Shown here piece after piece: positions 15,776 through 24,902 of a DNA stretch of 64,000 bases (positions within the stretch are counted from its first letter, which is position 1; the number at the start of each line of letters is the position of its first letter). A model generated the notes under the pieces. That model ran no database searches, had not been told where the DNA came from, and saw only the letters and a program-made list of their open reading frames with translations. The DNA lies in NCBI RefSeq assembly GCF_000753795.1, contig NZ_JPEO01000014.1:27858-91857 (forward strand), given 5' to 3'. The position numbers and the translations under genes were made by a program. Origin of the DNA: Shewanella mangrovi. GTDB taxonomy: Bacteria > Pseudomonadota > Gammaproteobacteria > Enterobacterales > Shewanellaceae.

Positions 15776-17359
15776 TTACTGTTTGACCGCTAGCTCTACC
15801 ATCGCCGCGGTGTACATTTTCAAATTCAGTTGCAACTGCTTACGGGTAATAAACTCATGCTCGCTATGACCGGTATATTCCACGCCCGGCATGGCAGGAC
15901 CAAAACTGAGTGCATTAGGGAACAACTTACTGTTAGTCGAGCCACCGATCGCCACCGGTTTGGCACTCTGAATGCCACTGAAATGGGCGAACACATCCAG
16001 CAAAGTTTGCAGTTGCGGCGCATTCTGCATCACCATAGGCTCTCCCCAGTAGTTGTGACTATTGAGCAGGTTAACATTGTGCTTTGCTTGCCATGCTGTT
16101 AACGCAGCCTCAGTTTGCTGCTTTAATGTTTCCGGGGTTTTACCAATTGGGCGACGCAGATTTAGCGTGATATCACTGCCGCTGGCTTGCTGTTTGACTA
16201 CCGTTACGGCGAGCGACATCGGTCCCATAAAGGCATCGTCATAGGCAATATCACCGAATTTTTCCGCATATAAGCCAGTGCCCACCAGCTCATTGATAAA
16301 TGCCACAGTCATTGACGCTTGGGTTTTCGGCCAAGTGACATTGCTCAGCAAATCCGCCAAATAACTTACCGCATTAATACCAGCTTCCGGCGTAGATGAA
16401 TGAGCTGATTTACCATCAGCGGCAATCAGCAACGTGCCCGCTTGCTGTGAAAATTGGTAGTGCATATGGCTGTGCTCAGCTTGCGCGGCAGCTAAAGCTT
16501 TTAACTGTTCGATAAGCGCCGCAGTTGGCTTTGCAATCTCAGCCCGCGCCTGCTGCGGAATTTGGCTTGCAAACGAACCACCGCTAAACCCGGTAAGCGT
16601 GTTTTCGCCGGCCGGCGTCGCCATCGCTGGCACTGTGGTCGAAATTTGGCTCCAGCCTTTTTCTGCGGTCACCACCGGATATTCGGCATCAATGGTGACA
16701 TTAATATCGCCCGGCTGATAGGTTTGCAAAAATGCTTTTAGCGGCTCCCAATCTGACTCTTCACCGAGATAGATCATCAGCTCGATACGGCGTTTTAACG
16801 GCAACCCCGCATCTTTGATAGATTTCATGGCATAAAGTGCCGTCGCAATCGGGCCTTTATCATCTTCGGTACCACGGCCAATGAGTTTGCCCGGCTCAGA
16901 GGTAGTATCCATATCGTAAGGGCTTTGCTGCCACAAGCTTGGATCCGCTGGTTGCACATCGCCATGGGTAATAATGCCAAGTTTATGCGCACCGCCGCCT
17001 TTATCTTCACCTAAGCCCACCAGCAACACATAACCATGATCGCTGTAATCAAACCCCAGCTCGGCGGCTTTGGCTTTGACTGCCGCCTTAAAGCCTAAGA
17101 ATTGAGGATTATCGTTCGGCGTCAGGTTATCGACTCGCACCGTGTTAAAACTAACGAATTCGGCCAGCGTTTGTTCCATAGCCCCCGCATAATGACGCAC
17201 ACTATAATCGGCACTGCGCTGTGCTAACGGGCTCACGTGTTGCCCATTTCCAGTCGGAATAGTGGTGCCACCGGTATTTGCGATTGCGGCTGACGAAAGC
17301 GCCGCGGTAACCGCAGCAGACACAAGGAGTTGTTTCAACATTCTTTTTCTCATATTCAT
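15776..17359 (-). CDS. Exported M20 family dipeptidase
   Basis: 527 residues with a signal peptide (MLKQLLVSAAVTAALSSAAIA). The M20 metal ligands are recognisable: 'GIITHGDVQPAD' (His, Asp), 'GRGTEDDKGPIATALYAM' (bridging Asp), 'YLGEESDWEPL' (catalytic Glu and ligand Glu), 'IDAEYP' and C-terminal 'GHSEHEF'. PepV/Sapep-type enzymes hydrolyse dipeptides. The export signal places this one in the periplasm, together with the M3 and M49-like peptidases nearby. Starts at 17359 or 17341 are both possible; the second has GAGAAAAAG upstream. Divergent from the M3 peptidase. Confidence 0.92.
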   Translation of the reverse strand: MNMRKRMLKQLLVSAAVTAALSSAAIANTGGTTIPTGNGQHVSPLAQRSADYSVRHYAGAMEQTLAEFVSFNTVRVDNLTPNDNPQFLGFKAAVKAKAAELGFDYSDHGYVLLVGLGEDKGGGAHKLGIITHGDVQPADPSLWQQSPYDMDTTSEPGKLIGRGTEDDKGPIATALYAMKSIKDAGLPLKRRIELMIYLGEESDWEPLKAFLQTYQPGDINVTIDAEYPVVTAEKGWSQISTTVPAMATPAGENTLTGFSGGSFASQIPQQARAEIAKPTAALIEQLKALAAAQAEHSHMHYQFSQQAGTLLIAADGKSAHSSTPEAGINAVSYLADLLSNVTWPKTQASMTVAFINELVGTGLYAEKFGDIAYDDAFMGPMSLAVTVVKQQASGSDITLNLRRPIGKTPETLKQQTEAALTAWQAKHNVNLLNSHNYWGEPMVMQNAPQLQTLLDVFAHFSGIQSAKPVAIGGSTNSKLFPNALSFGPAMPGVEYTGHSEHEFITRKQLQLNLKMYTAAMVELAVKQ

Positions 17360-17512
17360 TATGACAACCCAAAACTATCGCTATCTTGCCACAAGGTCGC
17401 GGCACATAAATCAAAGTAAAAACCTTGTTACAACTTTGGCTGCACAATCGCCAGCAAATCATCAGCACACATGTTATCTATGGGGCAAATAGCAAGACAC
17501 AACGAGGATGGA

Positions 17513-19669
17513 ATGAAAGTCAGCCACACCCTATTTGCCGCCAGCGTCATCATGGCGCTCAGTAGCACCTGCTTAAGCGCCGCAGAAACCAGCAGCAAAG
17601 CGCAATCTGTCACCATGGAGAGCCAAGGACTGGTGCGCGTTAATCCGTTTTTCCATCCTTGGGGCACCTATCTTGAAATTCCTGATTTCGCGCGTATCCG
17701 CGATAGTGACTATCTGCCAGCCTTTGAACGTGCATTAAAAGAGCGCGCACAAAATATCAAAGCCATTACTGAGAATCCTGCGCCCCCCTCGTTTTACAAC
17801 ACGATTTTGGCGATGGATAACGCGGGCCCCTTATTGAGCAAAGTCTCGCTGGTGTTTTATGGCCAACGCTCCGCCAATCCAAATGCCGAGATAAAGGCAC
17901 TATCGAAAACACTAGCGCCAATGTTGTCAGCAGCAAGCGACGATATTTACCTCAACGACGAGTTGTTCAAACGGGTAAAGGCCGTGTACGACAGTCGCGA
18001 CACCTTAAAACTCAACGAAGCACAGCAGCGCTTGCTAAAAGATACCTATCTGAGCTTTAGCCGTGGTGGCGCCAATCTCAACGCACAAGATAAAGCTAAA
18101 CTGCGCGATATCAACAGTGAGCTGAGCGAGCTAAGCCTGAGTTTTCGTGAGAACATTTTGGCCGACACCAACGCCTTTAAACTGGTGATCGATAACAAAA
18201 CGGATTTGGCTGGCCTGCCGGATGACATTATCGCCGCAGCCGCTACTACGGCAGCTAAAAAAGGCCTAGACGGCAAATGGGTGTTCACCATTCAGAAGCC
18301 TTCGTACATTCCGTTTATGACCTACGCAGACAACCGCGAACTGCGCCAGCAAATGTATCAGGCATATACCACCCAAGCAGATCATGATGACGCACATGAC
18401 AACAAAAAAATCCTCGCAAAAATCGCCTCGCTGCGGGTTGAGCGAGCGCATCTGCTGGGTTATCGCAGCCACGCGGATTTCGTGATGGAAGAGCGCACCG
18501 CGCAAAAACCTGAAAACGTCTATGCCCTGCTCGACAAACTATGGCCAGCAGCACTGGCAAAAGCCAAAGATGAACGCGCCCAGATGCAGGCACTAATTAA
18601 TGCCGCACCCAAGCCATTCAAACTCAAAGCCTGGGATTGGCGCTACTATGCCAATAAAATTCGCGCTGAAAAGTATGATTTTGATGAGCAACAAACCAAG
18701 CCGTATTTCTCGCTCGACAACACCCTTAAAGGCGTGTTTTATACCGCCAAACGTTTGTACGGTTTAGAGATTACTGAACGTAGCGATCTGCCGAAATATC
18801 ATCCTGACGTTCGCACCTTTGAAGTAAAAGATAAAGATGGCAGTGTGCTCGGCATCTTTATGGGCGATTATTACGTACGCGATAACAAACGCAGCGGCGC
18901 ATGGGCCAGCCCGTATCGTAAACAGCAGATGGTCAATGGCAAGCGCGTCGCGCCGATTGTGGTGAACGTGCTCAACTTGGCAGCGCCAATCAACGGCAAA
19001 CCTACTTTGCTGACGTTTGATGAAGCCAGCACTGTGTTCCACGAGTTTGGTCACGCACTGCACCATCTGTTGTCGAACGTGCAATACAACTCGCAAGCTG
19101 GCACGGCAGTACCGCGTGATTACGTCGAATTCCCATCGCAGGTGAATGAAAACTGGATGACCGAACCGGAAGTGTTGGCCTACTTTGCCCACAACATCGA
19201 TACCGATGAAGTGATCCCCCAAGCTCTTGTTGATAAAGCACTGGCCGCGGGCAAGTTCAACCAAGGGTTCAACACCGTGGAATACCTTGCCGCTACTAAG
19301 CTGGATCTGGACTGGCACAGTCTGACTGACAGTAAGTTACGTGATGCCGCCAAATTTGAGCAAGCGTCACTGGCGAAAATGGGCCTGATTGAGGAAATTC
19401 CGCCGCGCTATCGCAGCACTTATTTCGGCCATATCTTCTCAAGCGGTTATTCGGCCGGATATTACTCCTACATTTGGGCCGATATTTTAGGCGCCGATGC
19501 GTTTGAAGCGTTTAAAGAACACGGCATTTTCGATAAAGCGACGGCCGATGCGTTCCGCTACAAACTGCTATCTAAAGGCGGAAGCCGCGATCCGATGCAG
19601 ATGTACCGTGATTTCCGTGGCAAAGATGCGGATATCAAACCACTGCTAAAAAGTCGTGGCTTGTTGTAA
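17513..19669 (+). CDS. dcp: M3 family peptidyl-dipeptidase (Dcp-like), exported
   Basis: 718 residues with a signal peptide (KVSHTLFAASVIMALSSTCLSA) and the thimet-oligopeptidase zinc site: His510-Glu511-Phe-Gly-His514 (FHEFGHALHHL), with the third ligand Glu in the downstream helix. It has the Dcp-like C-terminus (YRSTYFGHIFSSGYSAGYYSY). Dcp removes C-terminal dipeptides. The frame runs from 17471, but GAGGA lies just before the ATG at 17513. A paralogue of similar length, carrying a lipobox, is encoded at 32645-34795. The cysteine in 'SSTCLSA' could tempt a lipoprotein call, but the residues before it fit poorly. Confidence 0.93.
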   Translation: MKVSHTLFAASVIMALSSTCLSAAETSSKAQSVTMESQGLVRVNPFFHPWGTYLEIPDFARIRDSDYLPAFERALKERAQNIKAITENPAPPSFYNTILAMDNAGPLLSKVSLVFYGQRSANPNAEIKALSKTLAPMLSAASDDIYLNDELFKRVKAVYDSRDTLKLNEAQQRLLKDTYLSFSRGGANLNAQDKAKLRDINSELSELSLSFRENILADTNAFKLVIDNKTDLAGLPDDIIAAAATTAAKKGLDGKWVFTIQKPSYIPFMTYADNRELRQQMYQAYTTQADHDDAHDNKKILAKIASLRVERAHLLGYRSHADFVMEERTAQKPENVYALLDKLWPAALAKAKDERAQMQALINAAPKPFKLKAWDWRYYANKIRAEKYDFDEQQTKPYFSLDNTLKGVFYTAKRLYGLEITERSDLPKYHPDVRTFEVKDKDGSVLGIFMGDYYVRDNKRSGAWASPYRKQQMVNGKRVAPIVVNVLNLAAPINGKPTLLTFDEASTVFHEFGHALHHLLSNVQYNSQAGTAVPRDYVEFPSQVNENWMTEPEVLAYFAHNIDTDEVIPQALVDKALAAGKFNQGFNTVEYLAATKLDLDWHSLTDSKLRDAAKFEQASLAKMGLIEEIPPRYRSTYFGHIFSSGYSAGYYSYIWADILGADAFEAFKEHGIFDKATADAFRYKLLSKGGSRDPMQMYRDFRGKDADIKPLLKSRGLL

Positions 19670-19689
19670 CCATTGACGCGCCCCCTCAT

Positions 19690-19727
19690 AAAAAACGCTG
19701 GCATAGGGTTATGTCAGCGTTTTTTTA
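19690..19727. terminator. Bidirectional terminator
   Basis: AAAAAACGCTG-GCATA pairs with TATG-T-CAGCGTTTTTTT between the convergent M3 peptidase and GalT-like genes. Confidence 0.85.
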
Positions 19728-19748
19728 TTGCGGGAAAGTAAAATCGGC

Positions 19749-20960
19749 TTAGTCCGTGCTGGCGCTACCGGCAATCGCCACAGTCTTTGCGTCTTCGGCC
19801 GCTATGTGCGCGCGAAGTGTTTTAGCGTTATCGTAGGGATTTGCCTGACACACAAATAAACCAATCTGCTCATAGCCCCCCATCATCTGGGTTTTCGGTA
19901 AAAACTCCACATACAAGCCGCAACCAGGTCCGTTGTTGATGATCATGTTAAAGGCGGGTTCCATGCCCATGTCCGTCATCAGTTGCATAATGGCGCGTAT
20001 CGCCTGTTGAATCCCGAGCGCTAACTGCCACAACTCATCATCATCCAGTTGATGCAAATAGCGTTTTTGACAGTCTTTAAAAATCAGCAACATATCTAAC
20101 GGCCGCTTCATAAAGTAAGGCACCATCAACTGCAGCTCGCCATAATCTTTGACCAGTAATTCGGCCGGGTTTTCCTCAATCATGTACTGGCTAAAGGCGC
20201 GATCATGGCGCTTGCGAAAACAGAGATTATTAAAGAAGTGCTGCGGCAAAATATTGCTGTAGGCAATTTGCTGATGACCATGCACTAACGACGCGCCGGC
20301 ACTGGCGCCATAGTTTTTGATGATCGACACATAACCGCTCACCTGCTTATCTTCCATCAGCTTACCCGATTGCGCCATAAAGTCGGTGGGCTGATACAGC
20401 AGCGTTGCCTCCACCGCGGCCAAACGCCGTAAACAGATAATGGCGTCGGCTAACGGCAGATTATGCCAATCCCGCTCATGTATTGATGAAGTCCACTGCA
20501 ACAGATGAAAACCATAGGAGGCGCGACCTTGATGGTACGGGTCTTGGTGCTGAAAATAGTCCGGCAGCTCATCGGGGATATATTCAATCGGATGAAATAT
20601 CGGATAGAGGTTCTTACTGATAAAGGTAAAGCCTTCGCTCTGCTCGGCAATATCGATAATGTCTGCGCTCTGGCCATTACAGATTGGACAGGGCTTTTCC
20701 GCGACATGATGCGCCATATGGTCTGTTGCTTGAGATGATGCCCTAGTCGCCGCGTGGGTCATTGGCCGCTTTGCTCGGGCCGAGTTATATACCACCAGAT
20801 TGCCGTTGCGCGGGTCGATTTGGCACACTCCATCGGGGGCAAACAGCTTTAGTTGTGGATCGTTACTGATGTGTTGTAACAACTGCTCAAACTGCAGTGT
20901 GGTAATGTCGTTACTAATGGCAAGTTGCCGCGCTACGTCCAACGAAAACGCCTGAGTCAT
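19749..20960 (-). CDS. GalT/HIT-superfamily nucleotidyltransferase-like protein
   Basis: 403 residues. CPIC (in EKPCPICNGQ) looks like half of a zinc site, and 'SLVHGHQQIAYSN' contains the H-x-H-x-Q active-site signature (His227, His229, Gln) of galactose-1-phosphate uridylyltransferases and related nucleotide transferases. The C-terminal half ('GLYVEFLPKTQMMGGYE') also resembles that fold. The true sugar-phosphate substrate cannot be fixed; it is clearly not the standard GalT of a gal operon, as no galK, galE or galM is adjacent. TAAGGAACT precedes the ATG at 20960. Glycoside hydrolase genes follow upstream on the map. Confidence 0.7.
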   Translation of the reverse strand: MTQAFSLDVARQLAISNDITTLQFEQLLQHISNDPQLKLFAPDGVCQIDPRNGNLVVYNSARAKRPMTHAATRASSQATDHMAHHVAEKPCPICNGQSADIIDIAEQSEGFTFISKNLYPIFHPIEYIPDELPDYFQHQDPYHQGRASYGFHLLQWTSSIHERDWHNLPLADAIICLRRLAAVEATLLYQPTDFMAQSGKLMEDKQVSGYVSIIKNYGASAGASLVHGHQQIAYSNILPQHFFNNLCFRKRHDRAFSQYMIEENPAELLVKDYGELQLMVPYFMKRPLDMLLIFKDCQKRYLHQLDDDELWQLALGIQQAIRAIMQLMTDMGMEPAFNMIINNGPGCGLYVEFLPKTQMMGGYEQIGLFVCQANPYDNAKTLRAHIAAEDAKTVAIAGSASTD

Positions 20961-21203
20961 CGATAGTTCCTTACCCATCTGCCGGAAAATGCCATTCAAG
21001 TATAGCCAGCTTTAACGGCTATTTTTTTACCGTTCCGCCAGTTATCACTGAGCTTAGCCCCATGACGAAAGTGTATTTTCTCGTCAGCTCACCTTTTCTC
21101 TCAACAAATTTTGGCGTAAAACGGTATGCTATTTTGTATTACAAATAGTGCGATTTAAAAATAGCACATCACAGATCATGACATCTCTTTGCAGGAAGCA
21201 CCT

Positions 21204-23237
21204 ATGCATAAGCTAGCCCTATCAATGGTGGCTGCGCTTTGCTGTTGTACCCATGTATCAGCAAGCCAAAGCGTCTTAGTCATTAATGAACACCAAAGTG
21301 CCGTTGCTCATTTCGGGAACGATGCTGCTTGGTATGAACACAACATCCCCTTTTTTGAAGCCTCTGATCCGCTGCTGCAAAAAATCTATTACTACCGCTG
21401 GCAACTGTTCCGCGCCCATCAACGCGATTTGGGTGCCCGTGGTTATATCTCCACCGAGTTTTTAGATGATGTCGCTTGGCAACTGGAACCTTGGGCCAGC
21501 CTCAACGATGCCACCGTGTTTCATATTCTAGAAGGCCGCTGGCTGCGCGACCGCCGCTACACCAGTGATTACATCAACTTTATGTACCAAGGCGGTAACG
21601 ATCGCCATTTCTCGGAAGCAATTGCCGATGCCAGCTATCAAAACTATTTAGTCAATGGCGATAAAGCCTTGCTGCTAAAACAGCTGCCGCAAATGCAGAC
21701 CATCTATGATGCGTGGCAAGATCACTTTGATGACAAGCAAGGACTGTATTGGGTCGAGCCGATTGCCGATGCCACGGAATACACCATCTCATCGATTGAT
21801 GCCTCCGGCGGCAAAGATGGCTTTTTTAAAGGCTTTGCCTTTCGCCCGACCATCAATAGCTACATGGTGGCCAATGCGCGTGCCATCGCTAACATCGCTG
21901 ATCTAGCGGGTAATAAGCGCCTTGCCGCCGACTATCAGCAACGCGCTGAAACCCTGCAAGCAACGCTTAATCAAAGCTTATGGAATAGTGAGACGCAGCA
22001 TTTCACCGATCGCTACCAGCAAGACAATGAGTTTGTCCATTATGGAAAGTTCGTCCGCGGCCCTGAGCTGGAAGGCTATCTGCCATGGACATACAAGCTC
22101 GCGCCCGATAACGCGCAATATACAAGCTCATGGCAACAACTGCTGGATCCGCAGCAGTTTGCAGGCCGCTTTGGCTTACGCACCGTCACGCCTGACTATC
22201 AATATTACATGAAGCAGTATCGCTACTTCACGCCCACTGGCGCGCCAGAATGCCAGTGGAATGGCCCCGTTTGGCCCTATCAAACGACGCAAGTGCTGAC
22301 GGCGATGGCCAACTTGCTGGATGATTATCAGCAACACGCTGGCGTGACGAAACACGATTATATGCGCTTGCTTGAGCAATACGCCGCGTTGCATATGATG
22401 AACGGCCAGCCGGATCTGCAAGAGGATTATGATCCGGATAACGGCAAAGTGATTGTTGGCCTCGACCGCAGTCATCACTACTTCCACTCCGGCTTTAATG
22501 ATTTGATTATCTCCGGCTTGGTGGGTATTCGTCCGCAGCCGAATAACAGTGTGGTGGTTGCCCCGTTAGTGCCTAATAGCGGTGACGGCGCGCTAGATTA
22601 TTTTGCCTTACAAGATGTGCCCTATCACGGCCACCAAATTACCATCACCTTTGATAAAACCGGTCAACGTTATCCAGAGCAAGGCTTAACAGTATATGTG
22701 GATGGCAAAGCCGCAGCCCACAGCAAAACGATAGCCCCTCTGAAGATTAACATTGAGCAAGCGCCGCTTGTGGCGGTGAAAGCACCGATAAATTTGGCGG
22801 TGCAGTTGGATAAGCAAGGTTTTCCCAAAGCAAGTGCCGCAAGCAATCAAGATCCCATCAAACTACATCAAGCAATTGATGGCCGCGTGTGGTTCTTTCC
22901 AGAATTAGCCAACGGATGGGATGCTCGCAATCCCGACACAAACTCCAGCAGGAGAACAGAAAATTGGTATCAAGTGGATTTTGGTAAAAACGTCAGCCTC
23001 AGTCAGGCTGAACTGAGCTTTTTTGCGAAAGACCGTGGTTTTGCTGCACCGCGCCGTTACCAGCTGCAAGCTTGGGTCAATCAACATTGGCAAACGGTTG
23101 CTGAGCACAAATCGCCGTACGCAGATGGCATTAACCATGACCATTTCGCCACAGTAACCACCAACAAACTGCGGGCAGTGTTTGATATTCCTGTCGGTAA
23201 ATCCATGCGTTTAGTGGAGCTCAAAGCATTTCAGTAA
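21204..23237 (+). CDS. Exported MGH1/GH63-like (alpha/alpha)6 glycoside hydrolase with C-terminal carbohydrate-binding-like domain
   Basis: 677 residues with a signal peptide (HKLALSMVAALCCCTHVSA). The middle, about residues 50-430, has the six-hairpin glycosidase signatures of the GH63/trehalase/MGH1 group: 'STEFLDDVAWQLEPWAS', 'EGRWLRDRRYTSDYINFMYQGG', 'ECQWNGPVWPYQTT' and 'HSGFNDLIISGL'. The last ~135 residues (AIDGRVWFFPELANGWDARN... VDFGKNVSLSQAELSFF) look like an F5/8-type carbohydrate-binding domain. Substrate unknown. AGGAAG precedes the ATG at 21204. A terminator follows. It is divergent from the GalT-like gene and converges on GH43. Confidence 0.8.
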   Translation: MHKLALSMVAALCCCTHVSASQSVLVINEHQSAVAHFGNDAAWYEHNIPFFEASDPLLQKIYYYRWQLFRAHQRDLGARGYISTEFLDDVAWQLEPWASLNDATVFHILEGRWLRDRRYTSDYINFMYQGGNDRHFSEAIADASYQNYLVNGDKALLLKQLPQMQTIYDAWQDHFDDKQGLYWVEPIADATEYTISSIDASGGKDGFFKGFAFRPTINSYMVANARAIANIADLAGNKRLAADYQQRAETLQATLNQSLWNSETQHFTDRYQQDNEFVHYGKFVRGPELEGYLPWTYKLAPDNAQYTSSWQQLLDPQQFAGRFGLRTVTPDYQYYMKQYRYFTPTGAPECQWNGPVWPYQTTQVLTAMANLLDDYQQHAGVTKHDYMRLLEQYAALHMMNGQPDLQEDYDPDNGKVIVGLDRSHHYFHSGFNDLIISGLVGIRPQPNNSVVVAPLVPNSGDGALDYFALQDVPYHGHQITITFDKTGQRYPEQGLTVYVDGKAAAHSKTIAPLKINIEQAPLVAVKAPINLAVQLDKQGFPKASAASNQDPIKLHQAIDGRVWFFPELANGWDARNPDTNSSRRTENWYQVDFGKNVSLSQAELSFFAKDRGFAAPRRYQLQAWVNQHWQTVAEHKSPYADGINHDHFATVTTNKLRAVFDIPVGKSMRLVELKAFQ

Positions 23238-23255
23238 ACCCTGTATATGCCACAA

Positions 23256-23286
23256 AAAAGCCAGCGCTCTTATGAGGCTGGCTTTT
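23256..23286. terminator. Bidirectional terminator
   Basis: AAAAGCCAGC (23256-23265) pairs with GCTGGCTTTT (23277-23286) between the convergent glycosidase genes. Confidence 0.85.
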
Positions 23287-23305
23287 CATTTTCAACTCGA
23301 CTGAC

Positions 23306-24307
23306 TTAATAAAGCTCGAATAACGGTTTGCCGTCAGCGTCGAACTTCACTTCTAACACGCGCGCATGACGGTTTGGATCGTAAAGCGGGTCTTTCTTGA
23401 TCTCTTCCAACGGACGTGTATCGGTTTTGGGTACTACCGCTGGGTCGCCAACGGCTTCTTCGTAATCACGCGCGTGATAGATACACAGCGGCGTCACATC
23501 ATCTTCAGCTACGGTGAAGCTGTTATGGCCGGGGCCATAGATTTTCTTGTCGTAGTCGGTGCCGAGTACTGGCTGGCGGGTTTTCTTCCAGGAGTTACGG
23601 TCCAGCAGATCTGAGTTTTCATCCGCTTCCATATAGCCCATGCAATAGCACGCACCGGTGGCACTGGCCGAGAAAGTAATAAAAATTTTGCCGTCGTGTT
23701 TCAGTACTGCCGGGCCTTCATTCACCCAAAAGTCCACCCGTTCCCAATCGTAATCTGGGGTGGTCAACATAAACTGCGTGGTTTTCAGCTTAATCGGTGA
23801 TTCCATCTCAGCCAGATACAGGTTCGATGCGGCAAACTGGCCGCCGGTTTTCTCTGCCCAGCAGAAATAACGCTTACCTTGGTTTTCAAAGATGGTGGCA
23901 TCGAGCGAGAAGTCGATAAACGATTTGTTATCACCATCGGCCGCTTGCATCATGCCCAGCTCAAGCCATTCATCATTCAATGGATCTTGGCCTTGGCATT
24001 CCAATACATAAGGACGCAGTGCCCAGATATCATCTTCTTGGCTTGCAGCAAAGTAGATGTACCATTTGCCATCCAGATAATGGATCTCTGGCGCCCAAAC
24101 ATGGCGGCTCATTGGGCCGGCATCATGCTTAAACCACACATCAAACGTCTCGGCGGTTTGCAAACCCGCTAAGGTTTTTGCGCGGCGTAATTCGATACGG
24201 TCGTATGTAGGAACTGAGCCAGTGAAGTAATAAAAGCCATCGGTGTGCTTGTACACAAATGGGTCGGCGCGCTGTTCTACTAACGGGCTGTTTGTTGCAA
24301 TCGTCAT
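23306..24307 (-). CDS. Glycoside hydrolase family 43 protein
   Basis: 333 residues, no signal peptide, so cytoplasmic. The five-bladed propeller GH43 landmarks are present: 'RADPFVYKHTDGFYYFTGS' (general-base Asp), 'HVWAPEIHYLDGKWYIYFAAS', 'IDFSLDATIFENQGKRYFCWAE' (pKa-modulating Asp) and 'FWVNEGPAVLKHDGKIFITFSAS' (acid Glu). Enzymes of this family act on alpha-L-arabinofuranosides or beta-xylosides. The frame opens at 24388, but the ATG at 24307 follows AGGCAGG and starts the recognisable fold. A CRP-like site lies about 100 bases upstream, consistent with catabolite control. Confidence 0.88.
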   Translation of the reverse strand: MTIATNSPLVEQRADPFVYKHTDGFYYFTGSVPTYDRIELRRAKTLAGLQTAETFDVWFKHDAGPMSRHVWAPEIHYLDGKWYIYFAASQEDDIWALRPYVLECQGQDPLNDEWLELGMMQAADGDNKSFIDFSLDATIFENQGKRYFCWAEKTGGQFAASNLYLAEMESPIKLKTTQFMLTTPDYDWERVDFWVNEGPAVLKHDGKIFITFSASATGACYCMGYMEADENSDLLDRNSWKKTRQPVLGTDYDKKIYGPGHNSFTVAEDDVTPLCIYHARDYEEAVGDPAVVPKTDTRPLEEIKKDPLYDPNRHARVLEVKFDADGKPLFELY

Positions 24308-24407
24308 TCTCAACCTGCCTATTACGGGAAAAATTTTGCCAATTGTATTACTTTTGGCGTTCAGCTCAAAGTAGTGAATGCAATTCAATAGCTTGTAATG
24401 GGTGCTG

Positions 24408-24423
24408 TGCGAGCTAACTCACA
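24408..24423 (-). promoter_or_regulatory. CRP-like site upstream of the GH43 gene
   Basis: TGCGA-N6-TCACA matches the CRP consensus TGTGA-N6-TCACA at nine of ten positions. It lies about 100 bases upstream of the GH43 start codon, a usual distance for activation of a sugar-utilisation gene. Confidence 0.5.
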
Positions 24424-24512
24424 CAGCGATTCATTCATCAGGCAGAAATACTGATGGCGGCATTTAAACAACAATAGTGTGAAAAATATTTATCCGTTAT
24501 ATCAACATGACA

Positions 24513-24544
24513 ACTTAAAAAGTATTGAAACATACTTTTTAAGT
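24513..24544. promoter_or_regulatory. Perfect 13-bp inverted repeat
   Basis: ACTTAAAAAGTAT (24513-24525), spacer TGAAAC, then its exact complement (24532-24544). As DNA it suits a dimeric regulator. As RNA it would be a weak A-U stem without a proper U-run. Confidence 0.45.
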
Positions 24545-24722
24545 ATTAATCGGTATTAATCTTAAATATAGCAACGGCAAATTTCAAAATGAGAAATGTT
24601 AATAGTCGCCACGTTACAAATTAAAAAATAATTAATGATACTAATTAAAAATTTTCTCTATAAACAATAACGATTTTTGTTGAAAAACGGTTAAATAACA
24701 GCTGACATATCTAACAGTTCCC

Positions 24723-24902
24723 ATGGTGAATACTGCAAGACAGGTTCAGTTAAAGATTAACGAGAATGACATTAAAAGCACCACGATACCAAGTGATATA
24801 AATATGCTCGAGAAATGTCATATCACCGCTATTATCGCGGTCGCATTTTTGGTAAGCCTTCTGAACTTCAACTATGCCTCCGTCAGTCATAACGCACAAT
24901 AA
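24723..24902 (+). CDS. Possible 59-residue single-pass membrane protein
   Basis: An open frame from ATG 24723 to TAA 24902 encodes a polar N-half (MVNTARQVQLKINENDIK) and one clear hydrophobic helix (HITAIIAVAFLVSLLNF) with a short polar tail. There is no good Shine-Dalgarno at the first ATG; an internal ATG at 24804 also lacks one. The frame lies about 550 bases before the GMC gene on the same strand. It may be a real small membrane protein or chance. Confidence 0.3.
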   Translation: MVNTARQVQLKINENDIKSTTIPSDINMLEKCHITAIIAVAFLVSLLNFNYASVSHNAQ

